A DNA stretch of 64,000 nucleotides from assembly GCF_019703515.2 (NCBI RefSeq), contig NC_059372.1, positions 26,226,431-26,290,430 of the forward strand. Direction: 5' to 3'. Of the stretch, positions 44,937-57,461 are shown in pieces. Numbering within the stretch: position 1 is the stretch's first letter; the number at the start of each line of letters is the position of its first letter. The notes under the pieces are model-generated. The model searched no databases. It saw only the letters and a program-made list of their open reading frames with translations, and had not been told where the DNA came from. Position numbers and translations under genes: made by a program. The DNA is from Myxocyprinus asiaticus. Lineage: Eukaryota > Chordata > Actinopteri > Cypriniformes > Catostomidae.

Positions 44937-47032
44937 TAACGCCGGGTTCACACATCCTCCGTGAGTGTGGCATGAGTGAGCCGTGAGTGGGGCGGTCGCG
45001 TTGGACGTTCACATTGGCCGCGTCTCTTCCACGAGAAGCAGCAGCGCCTCTGCGCAGAAAATAAAATTATCTATGGGGTCCTACACCAATTCTTTTCTTT
45101 AATAAGGTCATAATAAGCTGAGGTTATATAGGCAAAAATAGGCTCAACATCAAAACTATCCGCTCACTGCCACATCTGGGACGCTTCTGGGATGCTTCAT
45201 CTCACGACTCACGCTTGCAGTGTAAACGGTGACAAGTCAAGTCATTTTTTTGTATAGCGCTTTTCACAACACACACCATTTCAAAGCAGCTTTACAGGAA
45301 ATCATGCATTAACAAAAACAAAAAATGAAACTGTAATATCTATAATGTCTTACAGTGACCATTGTGTAGTTTGATTAGATATGATTGTAAAATGTGTATA
45401 GAAATTAAACAAATAATTAATAATTGTATTTAGATCCCCTGTGAGCAAGCTGAAGGCCACTGTGGCAAGGAAGACAAAACTCCATAAGATGTTTGTTAAT
45501 GGAGAAAAATATCCTTGGGAGAAACCAGGCTCACTGTGAGACCCTCTGGCTAAACAACATGAATATAATGTCAATATTGGTTATTTGTGTGAAGTGCAAG
45601 TAATGATTTTAATTTGCAAATTAAGTAAGTGTTAAGGTCCAGTGTTTTAAAAATAAAAATAAAAGATTTTATTAACTTTAAGATTAATGACTAACGTCTT
45701 TGAAGTCCATCCTGGATTAACTGCAGAAGTTTACATAGATGCATTGTCCTTTGTTAGTTGGTTGATGAAGGCTTTTGTTGGCAATTAAATGATAGTCTAT
45801 TTATTCCATTTCAAGAGTGTAGTCCATCAATAGACAAAGGTGATGCAGGCAGAGATTAATGAGGTGCATCGCAATTCAATCTGCAGGTCATTTCGGTGAG
45901 GTTCGGTGGGGTCCACCCTAAATCCAAGGTTCAGGCAGTGGCATATTGTTGTATTCAATGTCTTACAGTTGTAGTTGGCATCAGTTCATCCTCTGAAGTC
46001 AAAAGACTGAAGTGATGTCTGGCTAGCACCGGCTGTAGTTTGTCGCCATCTCTCAGCGACAAGTAGCAGTGGAGTCCGACACCAAGCAGGAGCGGAGCTG
46101 GATCTGGCAGGCTCTGGTAACCTCAGGATATGACTGGTTTTGGTTGAGACATGGAAACAAATAGAATAATATTAGCATAGATGCCATTCTATTTTATGCA
46201 GAGTTATATAGATCATGATGGATGTTTCTGGTTCAGGCAGACCTAAGTAAAGCAGCCTAATTTTGAGTTGAAGGAGAAATTAGGTGTATGCCTGGCTAAA
46301 TAGATGAGTCTTCAGTTTTAGACTTAAACTGAGTGAGTGTGTCTGCATCCCGAACACTGCGAGGAGTTAATAATATTAAGAAGAGGTTCTGAGATTACTG
46401 GGAATACCTCTTTTAAGAGCTTAGTTGGTATTGGATCATACATGTTGTGGCTTTTGATTTTTTTATACGTTTTGTTAGCTCTTCATGACCTATGACAGTG
46501 AAGGATTGAAGTTGCTCTTGAGCAAAATTATGAGACACTGTTTTCTGAGTTACTGTGACAGTTGATTGCATAGTTCCAATTTTATTTCTGATAATTTCAA
46601 TTTTATCGGTAAAGAAATTCATGAAGTCATTACTCTTGTGCTGCGACAGAATATGGTTCTGTTGAGGCTTTATTTCTAACCAATTTAGCCACAGCACTGA
46701 ATAAACAACTAGGATTGTCATGGTTATTTTCTATAAGTTTGCTAAAATATGCTGACCTGGCAGCTTTTAGTGCCTGTCTGTAGCTACAGACACTATTCTT
46801 CCATGCATCGCAAAATACCTCTAATTTTGTATTCTTCCACTTGCGCTCCATTTTCTGAGCTGCTCTCTTGAGAGCATGAGTGTGATCATTGTACCATGGT
46901 GCGAGGCTTTTTTCATTAATTTTCTTTAATCGAAGGGAGGCGTCTCTATCAAGAGTGCTAGAGAAGACTTTATTTATATTTCATATTTATTATATGTTAT
47001 TTCATCAAGATCTTCTAGACTTTTTTGCTAGA

Positions 47033-47689
47033 TTATTGGAAGATTATTAGTGAAGCTATAGTTCTTCCTGAATGATAGCATGGTGTAGACTGAGTGACAT
47101 TAGCTGATTGCAACAAACAAGAGATGAGGTAATGATCTGAGATGTCATCACTCTGCGTTTTAATTTCTATAGTATCAACATCAAATCCATATGACAGAAT
47201 TAAATCTAGCATATGATAATGGTGATGAGTTGTTCCTGTCACATTTCGTCTGACTCCAAGAGAGTTGAGAATACGGGTAAATGCTAATCCCAATGTGTCA
47301 TTTTCATTATCTATTTGAATGTTGAAGTCACCAACAATTAAAGCTCTATCTACATTAACTACTAGATCAGATAGAAAATGTGCAAATTCACCAAGGAAAC
47401 CAGAGTAAGGCCCAGGTGATCTATATACTGTAGCAAGGGCAAAAGATGACAGAGATTTTTTATTTATTTCTGACGGTGTCATATTAAGCATTATTAGTTC
47501 AAAAGACTTAAACTTATATCCTATCCTCTGAGTAACACCAAAAACTTCACTGTAAATTGTAGCAACACCTCCTCCTCGACCCTTCAGATGAGGCTCATGT
47601 TTATAACAATAACCTGGGGGAGTAGATTTATTTAAAGTAATATATTCATCCGGTTTAAGCCATGTTTCAGTCAAACAGAGTGCATCCAA
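47033..47689 (-). pseudogene. LINE B ORF2 endonuclease fragment
   Basis: A 218-residue open frame of the apurinic-type endonuclease of non-LTR elements: LTETWLKPDEYITL (catalytic E), GRGGGVATIY, ALIVGDFNIQIDNEND (catalytic D/N pair) and SDDISDHYLISCLL (SDH). The frame starts inside the domain, and its tail is followed by stops. Confidence 0.85.
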
Positions 47690-48007
47690 ACTATGATCTG
47701 TAATAATTTCATTTACAATTAGTGCTTTGGTAGAAGAGATCTAATGTTTAGTAGCCCTACCTTTATATGATGTTTATCTGAATTTGTTTTAGTTTTTTTC
47801 AAGTTTGACCTTAATCGTTTTTTTTCTAAATGATTTAGTGAGAGTTTTGTGTTCGGCAGTTCGAGGAACAGACACCATCTCTATGTGATATCTAAGTGAT
47901 ACAGTCTCTATGTGTTGTAGTTTATGAGACCTATGTGACATCTCAAGGCAGCAAGCAGACGTTCGGATTAACCAGTTTGTCTGCTTCCTGACCTGGGCCC
48001 CAGTTAG

Positions 48008-48382
48008 TCAAATATTATCACTATTAAGTCTATAAGCCAAATTACTAGAGAGGAGAGCAGCACCTTCCCTGGAGGGATGGAGTCCGTCTCTTTTTAGCAG
48101 GTCAGATCTACCCCAAAAACTCTTCCAATTGTCTATAAATCCTATGCTATTCTCCACACACCACTCAGACATCCAGCCGTTCAGTGACACTAATCTACTA
48201 TAAACCTCATCACCACAACAAGCAGGGAGGTGCACAGAGCATATTACAATGTAATAACTTTTTGCAAGTTCACGCACCTCTTTACCATTATCCCTAGTGA
48301 TCTCTGACTGGTGAAGCCGGACATCATTAGTGCCGACATGAATAATAATTTTAGAAAATCTACATTTAGCATTAGCCAGCAC
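48008..48382 (-). pseudogene. LINE B ORF1 SGNH-esterase fragment
   Basis: 124-residue open frame with IIIHVGTNDVRLH (GTND block) and LLKRDGLHPSREGAALLSSN (DxxH block carrying catalytic D and H), the C-terminal half of the SGNH hydrolase domain found in ORF1 of CR1/L2 LINEs. The N-terminal GDS block should lie upstream but is in degraded sequence. Confidence 0.8.
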
Positions 48383-49248
48383 TTGTAAATTTGATCTGGT
48401 GTCAGACGCTCAAGCCCCCGAAATGCATTTAACAAAGTTGGCTGGAGTCTCTATTTCCACATTCCTTAAAATAGAATCACCCATTTTTAAGGCTCTTTCA
48501 GCATGATTCTCAGTGGGTGCATCACTGAGTGGGGAAAATCGATTGGAAACCCTAACAGGAATCGCCCTGCTGCAGGGGCTCTAGAGCAGGAACCAAAGTG
48601 TGTGTTGGCTGCTGTACTACCCGTATCTGAAACAGTATCTACCAGCTTCTCTCTCACTTACCTCCACTGGTGTTCGGATGCGTGTCTCTAACTCATTAAC
48701 CTTCTCCGACAGCCTGACTAATTCCTTACATTTATCACATGTAAATCCCTCACTGCTGAAGGAAGAAGCTATAGTAAACATGTGGCATGTAATGCAGGAA
48801 GCAATAACATGAGCAGATGCCAGGACTTACCGCAATTGTTTGCTGTTGTTGTTGTTATGGTTGTTCTTGAGCGGCGAGGGATGGAGATCGAAGTGGTTCC
48901 TAATCAACAGATGTTTGCGATTGATGCAATAATTAATGTAAAACACAGTGGAGAACACAAATGCACGAAGTCGAGACGCGAGATGTAGACAAGCGGAAAC
49001 AGGTGTGCGCGGTATAATACACACAGATGAAACAGTAGAAAAGCGGAAAAACCCGAAGCACATGGTAAAACGGCAAAGGATAAAACGATGAACGTATAAG
49101 AATAAGCAATGCTAAGCAGGCTAGCAAGCTACAAACACTCATGCAGCGTGCCATCAGCAACATCTGTTAATATGGGCGGCGAAAAGAAAATGCGCCGCTC
49201 ACGCCTCGCTCACACCCCTCTCACGGAGGATGTGTGAACCCAGCGTAA

Positions 49249-49450
49249 GATGTCAAATAAAACGTCAGAATAATCAAACAACGGCAAAACAATTATCAAG
49301 TATGCTCTGCTGAATATTCAGCATTTCATCCCTGGTGAAACTGATCAGGAAAGAGTGACAAAAAACACGACAAACAAACAAAAGTAACAAAAACGCTAGA
49401 AATCTCCACACCGAAGCAGCCATCTGCGGCGCCATCTTGAAACATCTTAT
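49249..49450 (-). mobile_element. LINE A, 5' end
   Basis: Minus-strand start CATCTTGAAA complement region (ATGTTTCAAGATGGCGCCGC), then an N-terminal hydrophobic stretch and FTRDEMLNIQQ. The sequence then runs up to the Harbinger-like insertion at 49245 and resumes at 44936 with VGGAAVLYKLSKRRTRGKRA. Confidence 0.8.
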
Positions 49451-49452
49451 GA

Positions 49453-49609
49453 GGCCAATGCTCAATAATGAAAACAATCTTGAGGAATATTATTAGCTTT
49501 CCACATTTTACAGTAATACTATTTTGGAAAGTATTTGCTAAGCCGTTTAAGAGTCATCGCCGTTTATCGCTGAATGTGTCTGGAATATTGAAAACAAAAC
49601 CATCTTAAC
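49453..49609 (-). repeat. Right arm of the long inverted repeat around the LINE nest
   Basis: Complementary to 42508-42673 with scattered mismatches and small gaps. It lies immediately outside the 5' end of LINE A. Confidence 0.75.
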
Positions 49610-49872
49610 CTCGCTTTTCTGTGTTTCTACTAGACATTTTGAGTGAAAACAACCGCACTTTGTGGCAGGTGCTCCGTTAACAAAGCCGCTGCAAATGACG
49701 GCATTTAAATTACATTTCATGTAATTTCAGAATGAAAGTACCAAAACCTCCATGAGATCTTTTTCACAGCATAAATATTCGTTGGCAAAAATAATGAATC
49801 AAGTCAACTAGCTTCTGCTGTAATGGTAGGAGCTACTTTAAATATCGATATGCTGAATAAATCGCTATTTAA

Positions 49873-51244
49873 AGGTGCAATATGTAACATTTTTCATGTA
49901 ATATTCCCCCGTTTTTGCCAATGTGTGAATGGCTTGTAACGCAACTTAAAAAATGAGCCCTTCCCGGACTTCCTAGGTTGCCTATTAAAGCCTGTAGACT
50001 GATTTTCATGCGAAGGGAGTGGGTCGCTATTGCCGGGAAAATCCAAAGGATGTGATGTTTATGCGCGCTCTCGAGAGCCTTGCCTCAGTGCTTCTCTTCC
50101 GCTATTCAACAGTGTCAACAGACAGTCTGCAACACTAGGTAATGTTATCCTAAAGATGGAATCCAGCAAACGTCCAGCTCCCAGCACAAAACCGACTCCT
50201 ACACACACACACACACAAAAAAAAAGTTTATCTACTGAGTCCAGTCTGGCTAAGCGGGAACGTGATCTTGGACGAGCGAAAACTAGAGTGAACATCGGCA
50301 TGGCATTTGATTCCTGGAGGGACCTTCGTTCGGTTTTGGGGATCAAAACCAACCCTGAATTGGCATTCTTCTTATTGGACAGGTAAGCTTACATAACTGC
50401 AAAGCATGTGAAATATAGTGCCACAAGGATTGATCTGTGTAATTTTAGCTAACTTGATCTTGCCTGCTAATGCTGATGAATTGCAAGCTACCTTGCTTCA
50501 TAACTTTCAAATAATTTCAATGATCTTCTGTTTATACAAAAAGTCAGGTTAATGTCAATGTTAAACTGTCATTATTCAGCAAGGTAAACTACAATAACAC
50601 ATGAAATGAATGCTAGACAATGTTCAAGATAATATGAAAAGCTCCATTCATTAGTGTAACTAATGGTTATACAGAAAATATATACAATCTATTATAAAAC
50701 AATAGCGCATCAATATATCAAAATGACAGTTGTGATGGTATCACATCAATACTGAATTGTGTCAACATATTTATAATGTACAGTCTATTTTATAAACAAC
50801 TACTGTCATCATCCACCAAATTTAGCAACAGTTATTGATAAAGCTGGCTAGCTAGCTAATGCCGACATAGGCTATCGTATAAATGCAGTAAATGTATCAT
50901 GCAAAGAAAAGTGATTACTTCAAACTACAGTTTCGCATAGTCAGACCTATATCCACACTTTGTTTTAGCACTGTTCCAGCACTGGAGAGTCAAATATACA
51001 GTCTCAAAGTTTGTAGTAAAAAAATCATAACTGTGTAATTTTAATGATGCTACCTCATCTGTCAGCATGATGTGCGTGTGAATCACGTTCAGCCTCTTTG
51101 TACTTTACATCATTGTTTTGGTCGATGCTCGTGTCCCTTTGGAGTGTGTGCACGAGCACGAGCAACAGGTAGCTGACTGCAGTTCATTTAACGGCCACAG
51201 GTGTCATTAAAAACAAGGGTTTCTGAATCTTATATACTGCACCT
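49873..51244 (+). mobile_element. Kolobok-like DNA element (TTAA target) with an internal exon-like ORF
   Basis: TTAA lies on each side (49869-49872 and 51245-51248). Inverted ends are AGGTGCAATATGTAACA and, from the right, AGGTGCAGTATATAAGA. The TTAA duplication with an AGG-start end fits Kolobok (piggyBac also uses TTAA but normally has CCC/CAC-type ends). The 1,372-bp interior has no transposase but holds the ORF at 50030-50386. Confidence 0.7.
50156..50386 (+). pseudogene. Exon-like ORF of unknown function inside Kolobok-like element
   Basis: From the ATG at 50156 the frame encodes a basic, proline/threonine-rich start (MESSKRPAPSTKPTPT) and then SSLAKRERDLGRAKTRVNIG, MAFDSWRDLRSVLGIK and NPELAFFLLDR. 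It ends at a good splice donor (GACAG|GTAAGC, exon end at 50382). The upstream open frame reaches 50030. I do not recognise a named domain. The pattern RVNIG..F..WR.L..........AFFLLD resembles proteins I recall being predicted many times in fish genomes, so this may be a captured or element-borne exon. Confidence 0.5.
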
Positions 51245-51562
51245 TTAATTAAAAATAGCTATTATAATTTAAAAAGCTATACTTGAATACTCGTCGTCGT
51301 TTTCTTTTTCTTTTTTATATATTAAAAGAGATATATGTATGTCAAAACGAAACAAAGTGCTGTCATTTCCATCTCAAAACTTTTTAAACTGGATGGATTT
51401 CTAAGTATTGAATGAACATAAGCCCCACCTTCCTACGAGTCACTCACAGGTCCGCATCCCGCATCCCTTCCGACGTTTGGTCGCTCTGTGTACAGATCAA
51501 GCATCACCGACCGTGTCGCAAAAATCTTTTATATAAAAATATATATTCATACCTTCGTCCAG

Positions 51563-52646
51563 ATGTGTTTCAAACGTGCCATTCCATGTTTCGTCGTATG
51601 GACTACTGTCTATGCGTGTCCGTCTCCTGCACAGCTGGATCTCAACATCACTTTTGAGATTCTCCAGTCGTTAGACCGAGGACACTGCCTCTTCAGATCC
51701 ATCCTGCCTTCAGATACAGCTGTGCAGGTACTGGTTTGTGTTTTTGTGGTGATGACCATAATCTCTCTGGTTGTTAATGGGTGCACTCTGTTCAGTCTTG
51801 GACATTCAGAAGATTTATCCTGGGAACCACAGTTTGCCTTGCTGAAAAATCTCATTGTGAGTGACATTCTACTTATTGTCACCCAAGGTCCGACGGTAAC
51901 ACACTGCCTGCTGCAGAAAACCACACTGCTGTATGGAGCTTGGTGCATCAACCAGTTCTTCATTAACACCACATGTGTTTTCTGCACTTTGATGACTATC
52001 ACCTGCATGGCTCTGGAGCTTTACCTGTACGTGTGTCAGGCCATTTACTACCTGAGTATTCTAACAACTAAGCGCCTTTACCTCATTATTGGGCTCACCT
52101 GGCTTATTCCGGTGAGCGTGTCTGCTGTGATCACAGGGCTGATAAGTTTAGGGCACAATCACTTACTGCTGGGGAAACCAACTACAGGACTCCTCTGTGA
52201 GCCGGGCACACCTGGGATTTCCACGGGCTTCAGCTGTCTTTCGTTAAGTGGTGGGGCTCGTAGTGACTTTACTTTGCATCTTTTCCTATTCTTTCTCCTA
52301 CCTGCGTATGTATCAGGAAGCATGCAATGCCATACAGCCTTTCCAGCAGGTAAACAGAAGGGCACGCAAAACAGTAGTCTTCTACTGCTTCATGCTGCTT
52401 CTTCAACTGCTCCCCATCTTTTTGAAGGTAGTGTCAGACGCTCTGTTGGAACTTGAAGGCAGTATGGCAATGATCCGCTCGACGAATTACCCTCCAGGCT
52501 GGACTTCAGTAGGGACCCTGCACATCATGTTGCTGGTGATGCTTCAGGTGCCTCCGTGTATTAATCCACTGATCTACGGTCTGTGCGACAAGGAGGTGAG
52601 GGAAGTTCTGCCCAGGCTGCCGTGGTGGAGGAGGGAAAACCACTAA
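51563..52646 (+). pseudogene. Seven-transmembrane receptor, odorant-receptor-131-like, one frameshift
   Basis: Class A-like GPCR. The first frame (51488 onward; ATG at 51563 is a good start before a signal-like CFKRAIPCFVVWTTVYACPS) gives an extracellular segment with NIT and then TM1 (VLVCVFVVMTIISLVVNG), TM2 (LKNLIVSDILLIVTQG), TM3 (TTCVFCTLMTITCMALELYL) and TM4 (RLYLIIGLTWLIPVSVSAVI). Near 52244-52248 the coding signal moves one base into another frame, with TM5 (VVGLVVTLLCIFSYSFSYL), TM6 (VVFYCFMLLLQLLPIFL) and TM7 (NPLIYGLCDKEVREVL, with the NPxxY motif), stopping at 52644-52646. Both halves are otherwise clean, so this is a young pseudogene or a sequence error. The DRY site reads E-L-Y, as in divergent fish receptors. 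The family call is by resemblance only. Confidence 0.7.
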
Positions 52647-53279
52647 GTGAGCCCCAGACAGGGACATAGACTAAAGACAGTAGGTATTGGGTCAAGTATT
52701 GCAAATGTTCTCATAGAAGATGTTTCAGGGAAATTTTGACAACATTCTAAAGACATTAAAAATGAATATATACAGTAAGAGTGTGAATGTCTGTTATTTG
52801 TTACATTTGTAGATCTTGTTTTCAAAGTTTATTTGAGTATCAGAATATGTTAATAGGTTACAGGTGAGGTACAGGTATATAATCAAACACACAATACAAG
52901 AAATTAATGCAAGGTACTTTGAATGCAACTCAGTTGACTGCATAGCAGGTGCCTTCCTTATTTTGTCACACTTTTTGAATTTATGTTTGGTTCACATTAA
53001 AAATTTTCAGAACATTATAAATGCTCAGTGCTTATGCTTATGTTTCTTTGTAAATAAATCTTTATATTCTCAATATATCCTTTGATTCCTACTATTGCAA
53101 GCAATCAAGTGAAATAGCTGCTTCATTCCTTTTGAATTTTAATCTACAGTGGTCACTTACCCTAAACGACTTTTGAAATAAGTGTAAATACCTGGCAGAT
53201 TGGAACAGATGGAGTATAACTTTGAAGTGGTAGAACATATGCTGAAAGTTGTGAAATTGTATCATGTTTACATTTTCTA
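52647..53279. other. Receptor 3' flank, nothing recognised
   Basis: AT-rich sequence with several AATAAA-like hexamers (for example near 53053). The ORF at 52864-53085 has no known motif. Confidence 0.45.
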
Positions 53280-53410
53280 AAGGTATAGTTCACACAAAAA
53301 TAAAAACAATTCTGTAATTTACTAACCCTCATGTCATTCCTGTTAAGACTGTTATAGGAATATTCAATACAATATTGATTACCACAAAAAATAATTTTGA
53401 CTTGTCCCTC

Positions 53411-53454
<44 letters not shown>

Positions 53455-53999
53455 AAAAATCGAGGTTACAGTGAGACACTTACAATGGAAGTCAACAGGG
53501 CCAATCTGTAAACAAGACATAAACGATATGCGTGTTAACATGATTTTAGTGTGATTACTGCTCACTAACCTAGTCTGTGTAAAGTTTTAGCCAGTTTTAC
53601 AACTTTATTGCCATGACGATGTAACATCAACAAACCCTAAAACGACTGTAAAAATGACGATTTAAACAAATTTACAGCTCAAATAATACATGCATTTTAA
53701 AAGAAGAATAAATGCAAGTGCTTATATAAAATTATAAGCTTCACATTTCTGCCTTCAAATGCTCAAAAAATTGGCCCCATTTACTTCCATTTTAAGTGCC
53801 TCACCCAGATTTTCTTTTTTTTTTTTTTTTTTTTTGTGATAATCAACATTATGCCACAAATGCTGTAGACTGAGCTTGAGGACCATTTAAGAGTAGCATC
53901 AACATTCTTCAAAATTTCTCTTGTTTCACAGAAAAAAGGTAAAGAAAACAAGGGTGACTAAATCATGACACAATCTTCATTTTCGGGTGAACTTACCCT
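53280..53999. mobile_element. MITE nest: common fish inverted-repeat element with inner palindromic MITE
   Basis: Outer ends AAAGGTATAGTTCACACAAA and TTTTCGGGTGAACTTACCCT are inverted. A 34-base A run (about 53415-53450) and the inner element at 53460-53812 lie between them. Confidence 0.65.
53460..53812. mobile_element. Palindromic MITE, AATGGGGCCA family, second copy
   Basis: The left arm GTGAGACACTTACAATGGAA with CAACAGGGCCAATCTG is mirrored by TTGGCCCCATTTACTTCCAT and AAGTGCCTCAC. Same family and size as 12728-13092. Confidence 0.7.
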
Positions 54000-56040
<2,041 letters not shown>

Positions 56041-56206
56041 TCTCAGGTGCAGAGAGACAAAAGAATGAGGAAGTGATGAGCCGTTGTGCAATCAGTGACT
56101 TCACGTTGATGCATTACAGTAAGGGAAATTAAACAGACACATTCTCTCTCTCACACACACACACTCACACACAAGCCTGAGAAACTGACCAAAGACAAAT
56201 ACATAG
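56041..56206 (+). promoter_or_regulatory. pik3cg: Candidate pik3cg promoter and untranslated first exon
   Basis: GAGGAAGT at 56067-56074 (ETS/PU.1-like core with an A-rich 5' side) is followed 10 bp later by TTGTGCAAT at 56084-56092 (C/EBP-like) and GTGACTTCACG (ATF/CRE-like). A CT/CA-rich stretch leads to a strong donor, ACATAG|GTAAGAG, at 56206. A matching acceptor (TATCTCTTCAG) ends at 59614, 11 bp before the pik3cg ATG. PU.1 with C/EBP is a known myeloid promoter combination, and pik3cg is mainly a leukocyte gene. The link is inferred; 3.4 kb of intron would separate exon 1 from the ATG. Confidence 0.5.
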
Positions 56207-57461
56207 GTAAGAGCTATTTTACAATCGTATTTTTTTAATCATGCAATATATGTTGGTGTTCAGTTGGTAATGTTAACGGGTTGTGAAATAAACAACTGCT
56301 AGATGTTTTTTTTTTCTTCTCTCTTTATCGAACAAAGTGCAACACAAAGGTGTCTGTTTAGTTCTGTATGAAGGCTCTTTGTATGGAATATACTTATAGA
56401 AGACTGTAGCTTTTCTTGGCTTGACTTTAACTTGAATAATGTAAACTGTGAGCTCAGCAAGGCTCAGCCTGAGAGTAAGACTGATGCACACTTTAAAGAG
56501 TGGCTGGTAGAACCAGATTTGTTTGTTGCCAAACCCCGTAACCTAAGAACGCATGTATTTTAACTGGTACAACTAGTATAATGATATTATGTTTTGGCGA
56601 GGTAGGGATAATGCTGCCAGTGTCATAAATCTAAATAAGAATTTACACATTTGTAAGTGCAAAACCTTATTAAATAATTGTGAGGGAGAGCGAGGTAAGA
56701 TTCACCAGTGAATAAGTTAAGCCACCCAGTGTTTAAATTTTTTTCTACAATTTCTGTCTGATTGAAAGTAGCACATGGGAAAAGTGTGAAGTATTATATA
56801 CCCTGAAAACCTTTTTTTATTTTTTTATCAATGTCAATTTCCTACGTGACCGAGTTGTATATAAAAGCACATTTATCCACATTAAAAAATGTATGTGATA
56901 CATATTGGTGATTTGCCAACATATAAAATCTCTGGCAAAGTGAAACCCACATTTGCTTTAAAGAACAAAAACAATTTCACACAAATGAATATATTAAAGT
57001 AGGTATGTTGCGGAAATGCAAGGAGGAAGCAACACTTCAAATTTAACAGCAACATTAATGTCTGGAGTGTTAAAGCTAAAGTATTTAGCTACTTTAAATA
57101 CATTCTCTTATGCAGAGACAACAGTAAGTAAGCCATTTATAGCTTAATTTTCTAAATTAAGCTATAATTAAGCAAAAACTGTAAACACTGTGTCTCTGTG
57201 GCACTTTTAAAATTGCTCTGTTTGTTTTGGGCAACCCATCCATTCTGAGAGTGCAACAGTGCCTGCCCACATTTCTGGAAGTATTTTTCCCATTCATTTT
57301 TTTCCACAGGCTTTTCATAAAATCCTTCTTATAAGAGTTCTAAGCCATGAACCAAACCAACCAGCTCTGAGATGAATCGCAACATTACAAACTTTGATTT
57401 GAAGCAAAAAAGTATTTGACAGTCTGCCAAAAAGCCAAAGGTACAAGACTGTGTACTTACC

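Larger units (their letters stand above)
45231..49140 (-). mobile_element. LINE B (CR1/L2-like with esterase ORF1), RT core deleted
   Basis: In minus orientation: remnants of a cysteine-containing ORF1 N-terminus (about 48800-48500), an SGNH-esterase domain (48382-48008), an ORF2 endonuclease (47689-47033), the linker before the RT (46851-46413, RQALKAARSAYFSKLIENNH), then a jump near 46360 straight to the ORF2 C-terminus (LKTHLFSQAYT, stop near 46288). A 1-kb 3' region follows, ending with TATAGCGCTTTTCACAAC. The reverse-transcriptase catalytic core is absent. Confidence 0.75.
44940..49245. mobile_element. Harbinger-like DNA element inserted in LINE A, carrying LINE B
   Basis: The ends CGCCGGGTTCACACATCCTC and (complement) CGCTGGGTTCACACATCCTC match over 25 of 26 bases. 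They are flanked by TAA at 44937-44939 and 49246-49248, the 3-bp TWA duplication typical of PIF/Harbinger. Removing it restores the continuity of LINE A. Apart from LINE B, only about 400 bp of element sequence remains, with no transposase, so it is a MITE-like carrier. Confidence 0.8.

Noticed and set aside
50059..50352. 97-residue minus-strand frame in the Kolobok-like element
   Set aside because: It is the shadow of the plus-strand exon-like ORF; the plus frame has the splice donor and better composition.
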